Assembly (NCBI GenBank): GCA_015491735.1 | Contig: WFVH01000038.1 | Coordinates: 1 to 47,911 of the forward strand | Reading direction: 5' to 3' | Origin: Gammaproteobacteria bacterium | GTDB taxonomy: Bacteria > Pseudomonadota > Gammaproteobacteria > Thiohalospirales > Thiohalospiraceae | Length of the DNA: 47,911 nt | In this document: piece by piece, positions 45,797 through 47,911 of the stretch | How the letters are laid out: every line of letters begins with the position of its first letter | How positions within the stretch are numbered: position 1 is the first letter of the stretch | Made by a program: the position numbers and the translations under genes | The notes under the pieces: generated by a model | Database searches by the model: none | The model's input: the letters and a program-made list of their open reading frames with translations, nothing else | What the model was told of the DNA's origin: nothing

Positions 45797-46099
45797 TTAG
45801 CTCAACTCTTCAGTCATAAAGCCAATATCCTGGCCGGGTTTAAGGGTAACATACGCCTTTCTGACACCACGGCGGCGACCCAGGCGGGCACCAAAGCGCT
45901 TGCTTTTCCCCTTGATATTACAGACGTTAACGGACTGCACTTCAACTTCAAACAGCTGCTCGACAGCTTTCCTGACCTCCGTTTTGGTAGCATCAGGCGC
46001 AACCTTGAAAACCACCTGATTGTACTTCTCTGTCGCAATGCTCGCCTTCTCTGAAATATGAGGAGCAAGCAGCACCTTTAGCAAACGGCTCTGATTCAT
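45797..46099 (-). CDS. rplW: 50S ribosomal protein L23
   Basis: 100 residues, the same as E. coli; [15 protein letters not shown] start, with the exit-site surface that docks trigger factor and SRP. It overlaps rplD by 4 nt (ATGA). Confidence 0.96.
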   Translation of the reverse strand: MNQSRLLKVLLAPHISEKASIATEKYNQVVFKVAPDATKTEVRKAVEQLFEVEVQSVNVCNIKGKSKRFGARLGRRRGVRKAYVTLKPGQDIGFMTEELS

Positions 46100-46710
46100 G
46101 CGAGTCTCTCCTCGATTCTCTTGATGGCTCCCTCGGTCACCAGCACTTTCTCATACCCGACCAAACTGACGGGATCGATGGATTCCACATCACACAAGCC
46201 CACACCATGAAGGTTACGTGAGGCAAGAAAAGTATTTTCATCCAGCTCTTCGAGCACAATCAGCACATCCTTTACGCCGATGCTACCAAGCTGTTTCACC
46301 AGTTCTCGTGTCTTGGGGACGTCCATGGTCAGCTGATCCATAATCACCAACCGCTCCTGACGAACCAGCTCTGACAGTATGGAACGCATCGCAGCCCGGT
46401 AGGCCTTGCGATTCACTTTCTGCGAATAATCCCGAGGCGATGCGGCAAACGTCACTCCTCCGCTGCGCCACAGAGGACTGCGAATCGTTCCGGCCCGGGC
46501 ACGCCCGGTTCCTTTCTGCCGCCAGGGCTTGGCTCCGCCGCCTCTGACTGCAGCCCGGTTTTTCTGCGCTTTACTTCCGGCCCTTGCTCCCGCCATGTAG
46601 GCCGTAACCACCTGATGAATCAAAGCCTCGTTGAACTCTTTGGCGAATACGGCATCAGACAATTCGATCGAACTCGTCGCTCCGGACGTGGATGACAATT
46701 TCACTTCCAT
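46096..46710 (-). CDS. rplD: 50S ribosomal protein L4
   Basis: 204 residues (E. coli 201). The extended tunnel loop ([25 protein letters not shown]) is intact. In E. coli L4 also represses the S10 operon through its leader; no such leader exists here because tuf and rpsJ are 6 nt apart. The ATG at 46710 follows AGGAG by eight bases. Confidence 0.97.
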   Translation of the reverse strand: MEVKLSSTSGATSSIELSDAVFAKEFNEALIHQVVTAYMAGARAGSKAQKNRAAVRGGGAKPWRQKGTGRARAGTIRSPLWRSGGVTFAASPRDYSQKVNRKAYRAAMRSILSELVRQERLVIMDQLTMDVPKTRELVKQLGSIGVKDVLIVLEELDENTFLASRNLHGVGLCDVESIDPVSLVGYEKVLVTEGAIKRIEERLA

Positions 46711-46719
46711 CACAATCTC

Positions 46720-47364
46720 CTAGGAACACGCCTTTACAGCAGGCCGGACAAGAACATCACCCCCCTTCGAACCAGGCACGGCCCCTTTTACCAGCAAAAG
46801 ATTACGTTCAGCATCCACACGCACGATCTCCAGATTCTGCACGGTAACACGCTTGTTGCCCATCTGGCCGGACATTTTTTTGCCCTTGAACACCCGCCCC
46901 GGACTCTGGTTTTGCCCTATCGAGCCGGGGGTGCGATGAGACAAGGAGTTGCCATGGGTCGCATCCTTACCCCGGAAATTATGCCGTTTTATGGTTCCGG
47001 CGAACCCCTTGCCAATGGAGGTACCCGTTACATCGATTTTTTGGCCGGCAGAAAAAATATCCACCTTAATCTCTCCGCCTGCCGCCAGTTCCACCTCTTC
47101 GCCATCACCCAAACGAAACTCCCACAGTCCTCGACCGGCGGCAACGCCTGCCTTGGCAAAATGGCCTGCCGCCGGCTTCGTTACACGACCGGAACGACGG
47201 GTTCCGGTGGTCACCTGAACCGATCTGTAACCATCGGATTCCATGGTCTTGACCTGGGTTATGCGGTTAGGCTCTATTTCAATAACGGTTACGGGGATTG
47301 ATACACCTCCCTCGTCAAAAATGCGAGTCATGCCGGCTTTGCGCCCTACTACCCCAATACTCAT
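46720..47364 (-). CDS. rplC: 50S ribosomal protein L3
   Basis: 214 residues (E. coli 209). The finger reaching the peptidyl transferase centre, with the PrmB methylation context [20 protein letters not shown], is conserved. It starts 50S assembly with L24. It follows rpsJ after 68 nt that can form a small imperfect hairpin (AACCCGG / CCGGGGTT) without a U-tract. Confidence 0.97.
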   Translation of the reverse strand: MSIGVVGRKAGMTRIFDEGGVSIPVTVIEIEPNRITQVKTMESDGYRSVQVTTGTRRSGRVTKPAAGHFAKAGVAAGRGLWEFRLGDGEEVELAAGGEIKVDIFSAGQKIDVTGTSIGKGFAGTIKRHNFRGKDATHGNSLSHRTPGSIGQNQSPGRVFKGKKMSGQMGNKRVTVQNLEIVRVDAERNLLLVKGAVPGSKGGDVLVRPAVKACS

Positions 47365-47432
47365 CTCAATTTAACCTCTAAATCACTTCAATCGCGTCAA
47401 CCCGGCCTTTCCGGGGTTGGTGGCAACCGCAC

Positions 47433-47750
47433 TCAATTCAATTTAATCTGCACATCGACCCCGGTCGCCAAATCAAGCTTCATCAGGGCATCAACCGTCT
47501 TATCCGTAGGATCGATAATATCCATCAGTCGCTTATGGGTACGCAGTTCGTACTGATCCCGCGCATCCTTGTTGACATGCGGCGATATCAACACGGTAAA
47601 CCGCTCGATTTTCGTAGGTAACGGGATTGGGCCGTTCACCTGTGCACCCGTACGTTTGGCCGTTTCCACAATTTCACTTGCCGACTGATCGATCAAACGG
47701 TGGTCAAACGCTTTAAGGCGTATCCGTATTCTTTGATTGCTGGTTGCCAT
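47433..47750 (-). CDS. rpsJ: 30S ribosomal protein S10 / NusE
   Basis: 105 residues (E. coli 103): [31 protein letters not shown] and the long loop [15 protein letters not shown] that also binds NusB in antitermination. It starts only 6 nt after the tuf stop with little room for a leader or promoter, so it is read with the str operon. Confidence 0.97.
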   Translation of the reverse strand: MATSNQRIRIRLKAFDHRLIDQSASEIVETAKRTGAQVNGPIPLPTKIERFTVLISPHVNKDARDQYELRTHKRLMDIIDPTDKTVDALMKLDLATGVDVQIKLN

Positions 47751-47756
47751 GTTCTA

Positions 47757-47911
47757 TTACTCGATAATCTTCGATACAACGCCTGCACCCACAGTGCGAC
47801 CACCCTCCCGGATGGCAAAGCGCAAACCCTCTTCCATCGCTATCGGCGCTATCAGCGATACCACCATGTTAACGTTGTCCCCCGGCATCACCATCTCCGT
47901 CCCCTCCGGAA
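47757..47911 (-). CDS. tuf: elongation factor Tu, C-terminal end (partial)
   Basis: The last 51 codons of EF-Tu: [12 protein letters not shown], then [20 protein letters not shown] and stop. This is domain 3, which contacts aminoacyl-tRNA. The gene continues beyond the right edge of the window. Confidence 0.97.
   Translation of the reverse strand, partial: PEGTEMVMPGDNVNMVVSLIAPIAMEEGLRFAIREGGRTVGAGVVSKIIE

Noticed and set aside
1-47911. tRNA, rRNA or CRISPR in the intergenic stretches
   Set aside because: No cloverleaf-like GTTCRA...CCA pattern, rRNA segment or regularly spaced direct repeats were recognised by eye. A covariance-model scan was not possible.

Overview
The window looks like chromosome of a gammaproteobacterium. 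The proteins match gammaproteobacterial family members (UvrA, SSB ending in DDDIPF, DsbA with CPHC, cytochromes c4 and c5, the Mfd, Cca and MscL types). The right third is a standard tuf-S10-spc-alpha ribosomal cluster. The wealth of periplasmic c-type cytochromes and a DUF302-cytochrome fusion suggest a respiratory, possibly sulfur-oxidising chemolithotroph of the Chromatiales/Sedimenticola kind. That lifestyle is inference; no sulfur-oxidation gene is present here.

Layout. 1-7.2 kb: a PilZ protein, an AlsS-like thiamine-diphosphate enzyme overlapping an endonuclease/exonuclease/phosphatase (EEP) hydrolase gene, dsbA, a stand-alone cyclic-nucleotide-binding protein, and a cytochrome c5-c4 operon closed by a strong terminator. 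7.2-15.4 kb: rpsT, then an MFS transporter-ssb-copA-small membrane protein operon divergent from uvrA, then kbp. 15.4-25.7 kb: a repeat lipoprotein with a peptidoglycan-binding domain, mscL, the tightly overlapping cca-yadG-yadH operon, a Sad-like aldehyde dehydrogenase, and mfd. 25.7-33.4 kb: an accessory block with a di-haem cytochrome-DUF302 fusion plus a second DUF302 protein, a receptor with a degenerate class III cyclase domain overlapping an MscS channel that carries a cyclic-nucleotide-binding-like domain, and an orphan solute-binding protein. 33.4-47.9 kb, all on the minus strand: tuf(partial)-rpsJ-rplCDWB-rpsS-rplV-rpsC-rplP-rpmC-rpsQ-[598 bp foreign-looking insert]-rplNXE-rpsNH-rplFR-rpsE-rpmD-rplO-secY-rpmJ-rpsMKD-rpoA-rplQ.

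Non-coding structure is the other theme. A 152-bp miniature element with 13-bp GTAAC...GTTAC terminal inverted repeats is present three times (1, 7039, 33171). A 48-bp derivative lies at 25816, and two decayed core copies lie at about 5201 and 16911. The three copies whose two flanks are visible carry perfect 8-bp target duplications, as expected for an IS66-type transposase. A different 192-bp miniature element with 22-bp inverted repeats and TA ends supplies the stop codon of the MscS-like gene.

The most unusual system is the cyclase/channel pair. The cyclase domain keeps its adenine-selecting Lys and Asp but has lost one metal Asp and both transition-state residues. The partner channel's nucleotide-binding domain also lacks the consensus phosphate-binding Glu and Arg. 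This suggests signalling by ligand sensing or protein contact rather than by cAMP synthesis. No tRNA, rRNA or CRISPR was seen.
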